A DNA stretch of 64,000 nt from Colwellia sp. D2M02 (GCF_018860755.1 NZ_JAHKPW010000033.1:22451-86450), one strand, 5' to 3'. Shown: positions 27,543 through 36,496, counted from the stretch's first letter. Notes: generated by a model from the sequence alone, not told the origin. Numbers and translations are program-made.

Positions 27543-29066
27543 TTAACGATACAAGCTTTCCACAATGATTTTTATACCTTGTACGCACTCGGTCTCACTC
27601 ATTGCAGCAAATCCCAAACGAACAAAACGATAATCCTCCTTTTCGCTATCTGTAGCTAAGCTGAATTCAACTTCGGTTTGTAAGTAAACGTTTTTACTTA
27701 ACAGCGTTTCTTTTAGTCCGACGATTGATTTACCCATATTAACCCAAAGCGCCATACCTCCGGCAGGACAAGTAAAAGATATTGGCAGTCCTTGCTGCTG
27801 ATAACCTTTTAGTACATTAATCATAAAGTCACGCCGCTTGTGGTATAAACGGGTCATTCGCCTTAAATGTCGCTCAAAACCACCTTGTTGCATCCATTTA
27901 GCCACCGTTTGCTGCATCATAACGTTCGTTTTATGATTAATTAACGCTTTATAGGCTGTTAACTTAGCGATTAACTCTGTATTTGCCACTACGTAGCCAA
28001 TACGCGCACCACCAAACATCAATTTAGAAAAAGTAGACACATAAATCACTAAACCTAGCGGATCGTCTGCCGCCATAGGTGCAATGGGCTGACTGTTATA
28101 ATGAAATTCATGATCATAATCATCCTCAATAATACCAATACCATATTGAGCAGCGAGTTGATAAATTTTCATTCGTCGACTTACCACTAAGGTCACTGTC
28201 GTTGGGTATTGGTGCAAAGGCGTTAAATAAATCAGTTTGATATTGCCATGGGATAATTGCACCGCCAAATGCTCAGGTATAATGCCATGTTTATCTTGCT
28301 TAATAGTGACTAAGTTAGCGCCAGTACTTTTAAATGCAGCCCAGGCCGGTGGGTAGCCACGCTCTTCAACAGCTACTCCATCACCTACTCCCAGCAATAA
28401 TTGTGAGATTAAATAAAGCCCTTCTTGTGAGCCATTGCAAACTAATAGCTCTTTATTTTTGATCGAACGAACACGCCTTAAATACTTAGAAATTTCACTA
28501 ATTAGCTCAGGCTCGCCTGCCGAGTCACCATAAGATAATGAAGGTATTTTAGGGCGCTGACAAAAATCATTAAAACAGCTTTTAAATTCATCAAAAGGAA
28601 AGCTATTCATATCAGGGTAACCGCCAGAAAAATTGTACCGATAATCACTGGCCTTTTTAGCTAGCGATACTGCAACAGTTGCTTGACGACGAAACCGCCA
28701 TTGAAAAGTGGCTGGATTTATTTCATTGATCACACTTTTATTACCCTTTTTTATGATAATAGGGCTCAGCGATTTACTTGTTTGAATAGGTAAAGCAGCC
28801 GCAACACGATAACCCGAGCGTAATTTTGTTTCTAACCAACCTTGAGCGACCAATTCAGCTAACGCTGCCATTACCGTATGACGGTTAACATTAAGTTGTT
28901 TAGCAAGTGTTCGGCTTGAAGGTAAAGGCTCATCTGGCATCAAAAAACCTTGCTTTATTGTCTCTCTAAACGCTGCTGCGATTTGTAAGTACTTAGCCTG
29001 CTTTTTAACGGTGATCATTTGCTGCGCGAGGTATTGCTTTTCTAAATTAAGAGATAGGGCTTTCAC
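27543..29066 (-). CDS. MocR-type transcriptional regulator (GntR helix-turn-helix plus aminotransferase domain)
   Basis: 507 residues. The N-terminal GntR winged helix (about 25-90: 'LPSSRTLAKQLNVNRHTVMA') is fused to a type-I aminotransferase-like domain (about 140-505). The pyridoxal-phosphate lysine is Lys348 in STFSKLMFGGARIGY, and 'IIEDDYDHEFHY' holds the cofactor-contacting Asp and Tyr. Characterised relatives (GabR, PdxR, TauR) sense PLP or amino compounds and usually control a divergent gene. Here a GNAT-PaiB pair is divergent, with an inverted repeat in the 117-bp gap. The start is taken as GTG at 29064-29066 and is not well supported by a ribosome binding site. Confidence 0.9.
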   Translation of the reverse strand: MKALSLNLEKQYLAQQMITVKKQAKYLQIAAAFRETIKQGFLMPDEPLPSSRTLAKQLNVNRHTVMAALAELVAQGWLETKLRSGYRVAAALPIQTSKSLSPIIIKKGNKSVINEINPATFQWRFRRQATVAVSLAKKASDYRYNFSGGYPDMNSFPFDEFKSCFNDFCQRPKIPSLSYGDSAGEPELISEISKYLRRVRSIKNKELLVCNGSQEGLYLISQLLLGVGDGVAVEERGYPPAWAAFKSTGANLVTIKQDKHGIIPEHLAVQLSHGNIKLIYLTPLHQYPTTVTLVVSRRMKIYQLAAQYGIGIIEDDYDHEFHYNSQPIAPMAADDPLGLVIYVSTFSKLMFGGARIGYVVANTELIAKLTAYKALINHKTNVMMQQTVAKWMQQGGFERHLRRMTRLYHKRRDFMINVLKGYQQQGLPISFTCPAGGMALWVNMGKSIVGLKETLLSKNVYLQTEVEFSLATDSEKEDYRFVRLGFAAMSETECVQGIKIIVESLYR

Positions 29067-29087
29067 TTTGGTCTAGCTACTTTATAT

Positions 29088-29115
29088 TTTTTGGTTGTAG
29101 TTGTTATACCAAAAA
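29088..29115. promoter_or_regulatory. Operator candidate between mocR and the GNAT-PaiB genes
   Basis: TTTTTGGT (29088-29095) and ACCAAAAA (29108-29115) form a perfect 8-bp inverted repeat with a 12-bp spacer, and a third TTTGGT lies at 29067-29072. The right arm contains ATACCA, the half-site known for GabR-type MocR regulators. The gap is shared by the two divergent genes. Confidence 0.5.
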
Positions 29116-29183
29116 TAACGATAATCACAACATACTTAATATATACACCTCGTAATTTATTTTGCCATACAGAAGGAAATGAC

Positions 29184-29795
29184 ATGTTAACGAAAACAAT
29201 ACTCGAAAGTCAGCTTATTAAGCTTGAGCCGATGACCCTTGCACACCTCAATGATTTTTACTTCGCAGGAAAGTCCCCTAAAGTATGGCAGCATATGCCG
29301 ACAAATCGCTGTCAAGATAAAGCAACCGCTCAAGCTTGGATGCAAATAGCTATTAATGAGATGAGCCAAGGACAACAACTTGCTTTTATAACGCGCGATA
29401 AAGTAAGTAATACTGTGGTCGGCTCAACGCGGCTTTTTAGGCTCAACCAGCAAGATAAAACTATTGAAATAGGTCATACCTTTATCACTCCTTCATATCA
29501 ACGGAGTTATGTTAATTCTCACGCTAAGTTTTTAATGCTTCAATATGCTTTTGAGGTATTAGGGATGGTGCGTGTTGAAATTTGTACCCATGAAAATAAC
29601 CAACAATCACGCAATGCCATCATTCGCATAGGTGGCACCTTTGAAGGAATATTACGCAAGCATAGGCGCAGCCCTTGCGGTTACTCTCGTAATACGGCGA
29701 TTTTTAGTATTATTGACGATGAATGGCCGAAGATAAAAGCTCATTTACTCAAAAGCGGTAAAAGTGAAGAGGAGTTTTGCTATGTATCCAGCTAA
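29184..29795 (+). CDS. GNAT acetyltransferase, RimJ/RimL-like
   Basis: A 203-residue acetyltransferase. Recognisable parts are 'LIKLEPMTLAHLNDFY', 'IEIGHTFITPSYQRSYVNSHAKFLML', 'VRVEICTHENNQQSRNAIIRIGG' and 'FEGILRKHRRSPCGYSRNTAIFSII', the pattern of the RimL-type ribosomal-protein/antibiotic acetyltransferase group. The ATG at 29184 has AGAAGGAA 5 nt upstream; the frame stays open to 29091 but without a start signal. The end overlaps the next gene by 14 bp, so the two are coupled. The acetyl acceptor is unknown. Pairing with PaiB recalls B. subtilis paiAB, where PaiA acetylates polyamines. Confidence 0.88.
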   Translation: MLTKTILESQLIKLEPMTLAHLNDFYFAGKSPKVWQHMPTNRCQDKATAQAWMQIAINEMSQGQQLAFITRDKVSNTVVGSTRLFRLNQQDKTIEIGHTFITPSYQRSYVNSHAKFLMLQYAFEVLGMVRVEICTHENNQQSRNAIIRIGGTFEGILRKHRRSPCGYSRNTAIFSIIDDEWPKIKAHLLKSGKSEEEFCYVSS

Positions 29796-30546
29796 ACACT
29801 TCATAATTGGTGCTAACCGCTTAACTCATCCCTGTAAAATTGAACTTCCACTCATTAATTTAATTGAGCAGAACCCGTTAGCGACATTGATTGTTCAGCA
29901 AACCTTATCGACTGAGGTTGTAAAGAGCACAGTGACAAACGCTTTAACAAATAAACCACTACACATTAGCCATATACCTTGTCACTTCAAACAAATAAAA
30001 GATCAAGAGGATCATCAGAAAAACAAACAACTTATCACTCATGTCAGTAATCAGCATCCGTTAGCAAAAATGTTAATGGCAAACAGAGATAGCAAGCAAA
30101 ATGATATTGACAATATTTGTGTCAACTTAGTGTTTCACGGAGAGCAAGGCTATATTTCACCTAATGATCTTACTGCACAAAATAGAGGGGCTCATAAAGT
30201 ACCAACGTGGAATTATTGCAAAGTACAGTTAACCGCTGTGGCTACCGAGGTGGCCGATGAAGCACAAAAATATCATTTAATGAGTCAAACCAGTCAGTAT
30301 TTTGAGCGCAATAGTGATAATCCATGGCTAATCACAGATGTTCCTGTCAGTGCAATTAAACAAATGCTAAAAGCGATTACTTTTATTGAGTTAACCATTA
30401 CCATGATTGAAGGAAATTTTAAGCTAAGCCAAAACAAGCCAAACGTAATTACCAAGCAGTTAGCACAGCAGCTAATCGTCAAAAATAATGCACCTTTGGC
30501 AAAACAAATGCTAACGCAAATATCAAATAATGAACGAAAAACATAA
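29782..30546 (+). CDS. PaiB-family FMN-binding protein
   Basis: 254 residues. Family signs are the start 'MYPAKHFIIGA', 'ISHIPCHF', 'VSNQHPLAKML' (the position of HxARxNP), 'VFHGEQGYISPNDL', 'VPTWNYCKVQL' and the end 'MIEGNFKLSQNK'. PaiB proteins have a split-barrel flavin-binding fold and are annotated as negative regulators of sporulation and protease genes in Bacillus, though their enzymatic role is open. GAGGAG is 7 nt before the ATG at 29782, which overlaps the acetyltransferase stop. With the divergent MocR regulator it forms a compact module. Confidence 0.85.
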   Translation: MYPAKHFIIGANRLTHPCKIELPLINLIEQNPLATLIVQQTLSTEVVKSTVTNALTNKPLHISHIPCHFKQIKDQEDHQKNKQLITHVSNQHPLAKMLMANRDSKQNDIDNICVNLVFHGEQGYISPNDLTAQNRGAHKVPTWNYCKVQLTAVATEVADEAQKYHLMSQTSQYFERNSDNPWLITDVPVSAIKQMLKAITFIELTITMIEGNFKLSQNKPNVITKQLAQQLIVKNNAPLAKQMLTQISNNERKT

Positions 30547-30701
30547 TGACTAAAAAAGTAATGAACTAAAAATGCCTAGTTTATTGAATAATAAGCAAAG
30601 CAAGTGATACCGTTACGTTATTAACGTTAAAAAACCTGACTATACTACTTTAAAATAAGTAGGCTAAACTTACTTTTATATAACGGATAAGATATAACTT
30701 T

Positions 30702-31790
30702 ATGCTCAAAACATTGCTACTCAGTCTATTATTTTTAATAAAAATAACATCAGCTGTAAGTGCTCAGGAAAGTAGCTTTAAAGTAGTTTTTTTAAACCCT
30801 GGTCACGCTAAAGAAAATAGTACCGGAAGCTTTTGGCCAAACGTCAACTTATTTATGGATGCTGCTGCAAAAGACTTAAATATAGAGTTGATCACCTTAT
30901 ATGCTGAGCGAAATCATATTGTAATGAAGTCACTCGCAACAAAAATACTTGCTCACGAGCCTAAATATATTATTTTAGTTAATGAAAAGGGGATGGCTTT
31001 AAACCTTATTAAAGAGCTATCTCCCCATAATATCCCTGTATTCATGTTATTAAATAGCTTTAATGAGCAAGAATTAAGCTTATTAAACAAAAAAGAGCAA
31101 AGCATTATCAAGGGGAGTTTAGTCCCTAATAATTACCTTGCTGGTAAAAGGCTAACAGATGGTTTACTGAATCTTTACTATGCGCCATCAAATAAAGAAA
31201 AACATCTCCCTTCGCCAAACTTATTAGCGCTAACGGGCGACTATAGTACACCAGCAGCTCTTGAACGGGAGCAAGGCTTATTAGACGCAATAAAAACAAG
31301 AGCTACGATAAATTTATTAGATAAAACCGCCGCTAATTGGTCTAAAGAGCAAGCTTACAATAAAGTAAAAGGCATATTACATCATGCCCGTATAGATATT
31401 ATTTGGGCCGCCAACGATGCTATGGCATTTGGCGCAAAAAAAGCGGTAATGGAATCTGCGCTTAGCAACCCTGTTATTATTGGCGGGGTGAACTGGGATA
31501 TAGATGATATAGACTACCCTGTTAACTTATCTTTTGGCGGGCATGTCACCTTAGGAGCATTATCGTTAGTGATGCTTAAAGATATTGAACAAAACAACTT
31601 ACCTGTTGCACAACGCTTTAAAGTCATTGATATCTTTGAGTCGAGTTTGCACACCACTTTTACACCTTTTACCAAGTACTTACAGTTAAAAAAAATTAAC
31701 AACTTTAACTTTTCGAGGTTTTCTCAAAGCTCAACACAACGCTTAAACTTTACCATAGAGGGCTTAATTCAAAGCTATCAAGAAGATTAA
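30702..31790 (+). CDS. Periplasmic sugar-binding-type protein (type 1 fold), no linked transporter
   Basis: 362 residues with a cleavable signal peptide ending at about VSAQ-ES (residues 20-23). The body has the two-lobe pattern of ribose/galactose-binding proteins: 'FKVVFLNPGHAKENSTGSFW' in strand 1, 'YIILVNEKGMALNLIKEL', 'PNLLALTGDYSTPAALEREQ' and 'IDIIWAANDAMAFGAKKAV'. No permease or ATPase genes are near. The next gene also codes for a solute-binding protein. It may feed a distant transporter or serve as the sensor part of a chemoreceptor or kinase. The ligand cannot be read from sequence. Confidence 0.82.
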   Translation: MLKTLLLSLLFLIKITSAVSAQESSFKVVFLNPGHAKENSTGSFWPNVNLFMDAAAKDLNIELITLYAERNHIVMKSLATKILAHEPKYIILVNEKGMALNLIKELSPHNIPVFMLLNSFNEQELSLLNKKEQSIIKGSLVPNNYLAGKRLTDGLLNLYYAPSNKEKHLPSPNLLALTGDYSTPAALEREQGLLDAIKTRATINLLDKTAANWSKEQAYNKVKGILHHARIDIIWAANDAMAFGAKKAVMESALSNPVIIGGVNWDIDDIDYPVNLSFGGHVTLGALSLVMLKDIEQNNLPVAQRFKVIDIFESSLHTTFTPFTKYLQLKKINNFNFSRFSQSSTQRLNFTIEGLIQSYQED

Positions 31791-31923
31791 TCTTTACATT
31801 CGTTACACATGATATTTTTTCAAGACTGCTAAAGTAAACGATAATAAAAGTATAGTACTGAACAAGTGCTGCTTCACTCAGCAATACACATGTTTATTAC
31901 TTTACTAACACTATACTGAGCTT

Positions 31924-32724
31924 ATGACATTATTTATAAAGTATTTATTACTAACCTTATTAACATCATACTCTTGTTTTGCATTAGCTAAATTTGACGA
32001 GTGTAAAACCTCATTAAGACTATCATCAACATCTGAATGGTACCCTTATATTTATCAAGATGAAAACGGGGTAAGTACAGGTACTGATGTTGAATTACTC
32101 TCACTCATTTTAACGCGTATGGGATGCAAGTTAGAGGTTTTCCACTTTCCTGAACGTCGTGCCTTATTAGAATTAAAGCTTGGGCGATTTGATATTGTAC
32201 TGGGCGCTAGTAAAACGGCAGATCGAGCTAAAGAATTTTTTTATTCAACCGCTTATCGTAATGAAATAAACAAATTTGCCTATCGCGCAGATGATGCTGA
32301 TATCACACCGACAAAAAGCTTACAGCGGCTATTAAACTTGAACAAGATCATAGCCATTAATTATGCGGGTTGGTATGGTGAAGAAATAGAAACAGCTAAA
32401 AGTAAATACCAAAACTTCAGTTATAGCCCTACAACGACTAACCGGTTAAAAATGTTGCACTTAGGTCGTGTCGATGCCGTAATAGATGACGAAATGGTAT
32501 TATGTAGTGAGTTACAGCGTAATGGTTATCGCAATATAGTTATAAACACTGAAGTCCTTTTTGAAACCCCTATATATTTTATTTTTAACAAAGAGTCCGT
32601 TACCCCTGAGTTTGTGACAGAGTTCAATAACACCCTCGAGAGTATGAAAATTGATAAGAGTTTAGCTGAACACTTTTATCAACAACTCCCTAAACGCTGC
32701 AAAGCAGAACTGGCAACAAGCTGA
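31924..32724 (+). CDS. Periplasmic amino-acid-binding-type protein (SBP family 3), no linked transporter
   Basis: 266 residues with a signal peptide 'YLLLTLLTSYSCFALAKF' (about residues 6-23). The type-2 binding-protein pattern includes 'SSTSEWYPYIYQDENG', 'GTDVELLSLILTRMGC', 'LLELKLGRFDIVLGASKT' and 'HLGRVDAVIDDEMVL'. A conserved Arg-Asp contact pair for an alpha-amino acid is not obvious. It lies 133 bp after another solute-binding protein gene, and no ABC transporter genes are present. In marine Alteromonadales such lone proteins are common and may work with signalling proteins. It converges on tyrA. Confidence 0.83.
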   Translation: MTLFIKYLLLTLLTSYSCFALAKFDECKTSLRLSSTSEWYPYIYQDENGVSTGTDVELLSLILTRMGCKLEVFHFPERRALLELKLGRFDIVLGASKTADRAKEFFYSTAYRNEINKFAYRADDADITPTKSLQRLLNLNKIIAINYAGWYGEEIETAKSKYQNFSYSPTTTNRLKMLHLGRVDAVIDDEMVLCSELQRNGYRNIVINTEVLFETPIYFIFNKESVTPEFVTEFNNTLESMKIDKSLAEHFYQQLPKRCKAELATS

Positions 32725-32795
32725 GTAATAATATTAAACCTTCAAACAAAACACTCTTTTAGGCATTTAGGCTTACAACGGCAACTTAATTACTG

Positions 32796-33947
32796 TTAAT
32801 GCTTTTTAAGCTCATTCGCTTTAAGTAGCATTAATTTGCTTTCTTCCAAGAAAGTTTCAGCATAATCACCAAACCAATCAGAAACGTGCTTGAACATATC
32901 AACAAAGGCATCTTTGTCATCTTGCTCAACATCTTCTAATAACTCTAAGAAACGATAAGCAAAGCGCTTCATCATATTCACATTTTCTTTGTTTGAGAAA
33001 ATAATATCTGCATACAGTACTGGGTCTTGCGCAAAGAGTCGCCCAACCATAATCAGCTCTAAGCGATAAATAGGTGAACTCATATCTACCAGTTTTTCTA
33101 TATCAGCACCTTCAGCCATTAAATGATAGCCGTAAGCGATAGTAGAAAAATGACGCATCACTTGCACCATTGACATCGCTTGATCATGCTCATGGGCTTC
33201 AACGGGATAAATTTTTGCTCCCCACACTTGAAACTGTTGTAGTAGCCACTGATATTTTTCAGGAAAACGCCCTTCACAAGCAATAATTGTTTGCTTAATT
33301 AACCCGGTTACATCAGGACCGAACATTGGGTGTAAACCAACGACAGGCCCTTGGTGCGCTTTTTTCATTTCATACAAAGGTGACTCTTTAATGCTGGTTA
33401 AATCAGCCAAGATACAATCAGAAGGTAATTGATTTAAATGATGAATAACCATTGAGGTTAGGCGAATAGGCACCGCAACAATCACAACACTGGCATCAGC
33501 CAAAATAGCTGCGCTATTTGGCCAATCTTCTTGTTCAATAATCGCCACTTGATAATTTGAACGAGTAAAAAGATCAACAAAAACACTGCCTAATTGACCT
33601 TTACCACCAACCACAACCACTTTGTTGCAGTCGGGGTTTACACAACGATAACCGCTCGCATCTTGACTTACGTAGGAGTCGCGCATTAAACGACGCAGCA
33701 CATCTTCAATAAGCGCTGGAGATAAGCCCGCTTCGCTCGCTTGTTGTCGGCGTTTTTTAAACAAGCTCGCCTCACGTACAGGGTCATAAATAGGCATCCC
33801 AACACCGCTTTTTAACTCACCCACTTTAGTGGTAACGCTTAAACGTCGACGCAATAAATTGACTAACTCACTGTCAATATCATCAATTTCATTACGCAAT
33901 GCATTAAGCTTATTATCAAAATCAGCATTGTTGTCAATATTACTCAT
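32796..33947 (-). CDS. tyrA: Bifunctional chorismate mutase / prephenate dehydrogenase (T-protein)
   Basis: Converts chorismate to prephenate and 4-hydroxyphenylpyruvate, the tyrosine branch. 383 residues: an N-terminal AroQ mutase (about 10-95: 'LRNEIDDIDSELVNLLRRRL', 'YDPVREASLFKKRRQQA') and an NAD-dependent dehydrogenase starting with the nucleotide-binding 'VVVVGGKGQLGSVFVDLF' (about residue 110). It also has 'LADLTSIKESP' and 'VVGLHPMFGPDV'. AGGAAT lies just before the ATG. The gene follows aroF by 42 bp in the same direction, the same operon order as E. coli aroF-tyrA, and is probably controlled with it by the TyrR-like boxes upstream of aroF. Confidence 0.96.
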   Translation of the reverse strand: MSNIDNNADFDNKLNALRNEIDDIDSELVNLLRRRLSVTTKVGELKSGVGMPIYDPVREASLFKKRRQQASEAGLSPALIEDVLRRLMRDSYVSQDASGYRCVNPDCNKVVVVGGKGQLGSVFVDLFTRSNYQVAIIEQEDWPNSAAILADASVVIVAVPIRLTSMVIHHLNQLPSDCILADLTSIKESPLYEMKKAHQGPVVGLHPMFGPDVTGLIKQTIIACEGRFPEKYQWLLQQFQVWGAKIYPVEAHEHDQAMSMVQVMRHFSTIAYGYHLMAEGADIEKLVDMSSPIYRLELIMVGRLFAQDPVLYADIIFSNKENVNMMKRFAYRFLELLEDVEQDDKDAFVDMFKHVSDWFGDYAETFLEESKLMLLKANELKKH

Positions 33948-33989
33948 AAATTCCTATTCTTTAAGCTTCCAACGAGCTATTTTTAATCA

Positions 33990-35102
33990 CTATGCAATAC
34001 GTGCGCTTAAACAGCTAGACAATTTAGTGTTAGCATCAGCTAAGAGTTGTTCTGTAGTTTCAAAATCAATACAAGCATCTGTTACTGACATACCATATTG
34101 TAGCGCTTCTTTAGGTAGTTCGCTGCTTTGATTACCCGCAACCAAATTACTTTCCAGCATAATACCAATAATAGACTTATTACCAGCACAAATTTGTTCT
34201 ATAACATCATTGGCAACAATACTTTGGCGAGTGTAGTCTTTGTTTGAATTACCATGGCTACAATCAACAATAATTGTTGGGTCAAGCTCTTGCTTCGCTA
34301 AAGCTTCTTCACAGGCTAAAATACTATCAGCGTCATAATTTGACTTGCCGCCACCGCCTCGCAAAATCACATGGCCATCGGGATTGCCAGAGGTTTGAAT
34401 AAGTGCCACCTGCCCTTCACGATTAATGCCCATAAAATGATGTGGAGATGCCGCTGACTGCATTGCATTAACAGCAACACCTAAACTACCGTTTGTGCCA
34501 TTTTTAAAACCAATAGGCATAGATAAACCACTCGCCATTTCACGATGCGTTTGCGATTCAGTAGTACGAGCGCCAATAGCAGACCAACTAAATACCTCTG
34601 CTAAATATTGCGGGCTAATTGGGTCAAGTGCTTCGGTTGCTAACGGTAAACCTAGCTCTGTTAAGTACAAAATAAGTTCACGTGCTTTACGTAAACCTGT
34701 TTCAACATCAAACGAGCCATCCATATGCGGATCGTTGATTAAACCTTTCCAGCCAACTGTAGTGCGTGGTTTTTCAAAGTAAACACGCATCACTACATAT
34801 AACGAACCTTGGTATTTGTTATGCAACGCTTTTAACTTTCTCGCATAAGCTTTAGCCGCTTCAACATCGTGCACTGAACATGGCCCAGAAATTACTAATA
34901 AACGAGGGTCTCGTTTGTGAACAATATCAGCAATAGTTTTTCGAGCTTGTAATACAAACTCTCGACCACTGTCTGACAAAGGTAACTCTGCTCGTAAAGC
35001 AGCTGGTGTAATTAAAACGTGCTCAGCATTAACGTGAATGTTATTAGCACTATTTTTTACTGAATTATTTGCTATTGCAGTAACTGAGTTGGAGGCGGTC
35101 AT
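33990..35102 (-). CDS. aroF: 3-deoxy-7-phosphoheptulonate (DAHP) synthase, class I alpha
   Basis: Condenses phosphoenolpyruvate and erythrose 4-phosphate, the first step of the shikimate pathway. 370 residues, about 15 longer than E. coli AroF at the N-terminus. Signatures are 'VISGPCSVHD', 'VMRVYFEKPRTTVGWKGLIND', 'WSAIGARTTESQTHREMASG', 'PIGFKNGTNGS', 'HVILRGGGGKSNYD' and 'TIIVDCSHGNSNKDY'. Position in front of tyrA and behind TyrR-like boxes suggests the tyrosine-regulated isoenzyme, but feedback specificity cannot be decided from the sequence alone. The start follows AAAAGGAAC. Confidence 0.95.
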   Translation of the reverse strand: MTASNSVTAIANNSVKNSANNIHVNAEHVLITPAALRAELPLSDSGREFVLQARKTIADIVHKRDPRLLVISGPCSVHDVEAAKAYARKLKALHNKYQGSLYVVMRVYFEKPRTTVGWKGLINDPHMDGSFDVETGLRKARELILYLTELGLPLATEALDPISPQYLAEVFSWSAIGARTTESQTHREMASGLSMPIGFKNGTNGSLGVAVNAMQSAASPHHFMGINREGQVALIQTSGNPDGHVILRGGGGKSNYDADSILACEEALAKQELDPTIIVDCSHGNSNKDYTRQSIVANDVIEQICAGNKSIIGIMLESNLVAGNQSSELPKEALQYGMSVTDACIDFETTEQLLADANTKLSSCLSARIA

Positions 35103-35234
35103 GGCTGTTCCTTTTAAATAAGTTATTAGGGTAGTCCGCTAACTAAATAACATGAGCCGAATATCAAGATTTACCTTAACCATTACACTGTGTTTTTAAC
35201 GCTACACAGACAAGAAAAACCAAAAACAAGAAAT

Positions 35235-35275
35235 CGTAAACAATTATTTACGCGATTTGTAATTATAATTTTACA
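35235..35275. promoter_or_regulatory. Two TyrR-box-like sites upstream of aroF-tyrA
   Basis: CGTAAACAATTATTTACG (35235-35252) and TGTAATTATAATTTTACA (35258-35275) both match the TyrR consensus TGTAAA-N6-TTTACA with one mismatch per changed arm, centred 23 bp apart. They lie 133-173 nt before the aroF start codon. A TATAAT on the minus strand (35262-35267) overlaps the second box, consistent with repression. The wider gap (35103-35528) shows no gene. Confidence 0.7.
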
Positions 35276-35528
35276 TTCTTTTTTGCACTTGTATAGTGCT
35301 AATTTGTTAAAAACACCTTAATTTGAGTAAAAACTTTAAAAAAACTCGGTAATGCCTCCCTCAATGGCGTAAAAGTGCGTTAAAAGGAAGAATTAATCTG
35401 AATAAAATGAATCGTCTTGCGCTTTGTTGGTGCATAGCTTAAATTGAGATAGTGCATAAAAGCAGACACAAGAACACTGACACAAAAAACAAGCAACTCA
35501 TATGAAAAAGGGTTTACTAGGGAGTGAT

Positions 35529-35693
35529 ATGGTACTTATTGACGTAGTATTAAGTGTATTAGGGTTAGCTCCTCCCCAAGGCCTCACTGACTCAATGAGT
35601 CAGTCAAAAACATTAAGCTTAATGGTAGTTATTGGTTTGCTTTTATTTGCTGGTTTTATTGGCTTTTTAGTTTATATGGCAGGCCTATCATAA
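35529..35693 (+). CDS. Small single-span membrane protein
   Basis: 54 residues from the ATG at 35529, which has GGGAG 4 nt upstream. The frame could begin at ATG 35502, adding 9 residues, but no ribosome binding site is seen there. The first half 'LIDVVLSVLGLAPPQGLTD' is moderately hydrophobic and the second half 'LMVVIGLLLFAGFIGFLVYM' is a clear membrane helix. It looks like a DUF2970-type mini protein, but I cannot confirm the family. It stands alone between the divergent aroF promoter and bluB. Confidence 0.5.
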   Translation: MVLIDVVLSVLGLAPPQGLTDSMSQSKTLSLMVVIGLLLFAGFIGFLVYMAGLS

Positions 35694-35848
35694 AAAACGC
35701 TATTAATATCCAGTAATAGAGCTTCCCTCCCCTTGCTGGCAAGCTACCCAAAAAAACACTCTTTCCCCAGTAAAATCGCTAGATAATACTATTTCACTGC
35801 TAATTAATTTATCATAGCGCCATTGAACAGCTGTCCTTCCTATAAAGC

Positions 35849-36496
35849 ATGAATATAAGTGAAAGCGAGCGTGATGCGCTCTACAAAGTGATATTCTCTC
35901 GTCGTGATGTTAGAAGTGAATTTTTACCAACACCCATTCCAAACGATGTACTTTCTAACCTTTTAAAAGCGGCACACCACGCGCCAAGTGTTGGCTTTAT
36001 GCAGCCGTGGGACTTTATTGTAGTCGATAATGAACAAACAAAAGTAGCCATTAAAGCAGGATTTACTCAAGCTAATGAGCAAGCAGAATCTCTGTTTTCA
36101 GCCGACAAGCGTTCACAATATAAAAAACTAAAACTTGAAGGTATTATTGAAGCGCCATTAGGTATTTGTGTTACTTGCGATAGAAGTAGAAACGGCCCAG
36201 TGGTATTAGGTCGTACTGTCAAAGCAGAAATGGATTTATACAGTGCAGTTTGCGCCATACAAAATATGTGGTTAGCCGCTCGAGCCGAAAACTTAGGTTT
36301 AGGTTGGGTTAGCATTATTGAAGATGCTGTATTACGCGATGTATTAGGGATTCCTGAGCATATTGATATTATCGCTTATCTTTGTATTGGCTATGTCTCT
36401 GAATTTAAAAATAAACCAGAGTTAGAAGAAAAAGGCTGGTTACCTCGTATGGATATTAATGATGTGATTCATTTCAACCGTTGGTCAAAAACTTAA
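35849..36496 (+). CDS. bluB: 5,6-dimethylbenzimidazole synthase (BluB)
   Basis: Oxygen-dependent fragmentation of reduced FMN to 5,6-dimethylbenzimidazole, the lower ligand of vitamin B12. 215 residues of the nitroreductase fold. Family marks are 'VIFSRRDVRSEFLP', 'HHAPSVGFMQPWDFIVV', 'GPVVLGRTVKAEMDLYSAV' and 'QNMWLAARAENLGLGWVSI'. No cobalamin riboswitch or other cobalamin genes are visible nearby, so it is a detached gene. It may serve salvage of cobamides with another lower ligand. mntP starts 36 bp after its stop, possibly on the same transcript. Confidence 0.9.
   Translation: MNISESERDALYKVIFSRRDVRSEFLPTPIPNDVLSNLLKAAHHAPSVGFMQPWDFIVVDNEQTKVAIKAGFTQANEQAESLFSADKRSQYKKLKLEGIIEAPLGICVTCDRSRNGPVVLGRTVKAEMDLYSAVCAIQNMWLAARAENLGLGWVSIIEDAVLRDVLGIPEHIDIIAYLCIGYVSEFKNKPELEEKGWLPRMDINDVIHFNRWSKT

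Noticed and set aside
32955..32995. Partial copy of the ATTCACATT operator sequence
   Set aside because: Only the left half matches and it lies inside the tyrA coding region.
35694..35848. Cobalamin riboswitch upstream of bluB
   Set aside because: No B12-box-like conserved core is seen and the region is too short for the full element.
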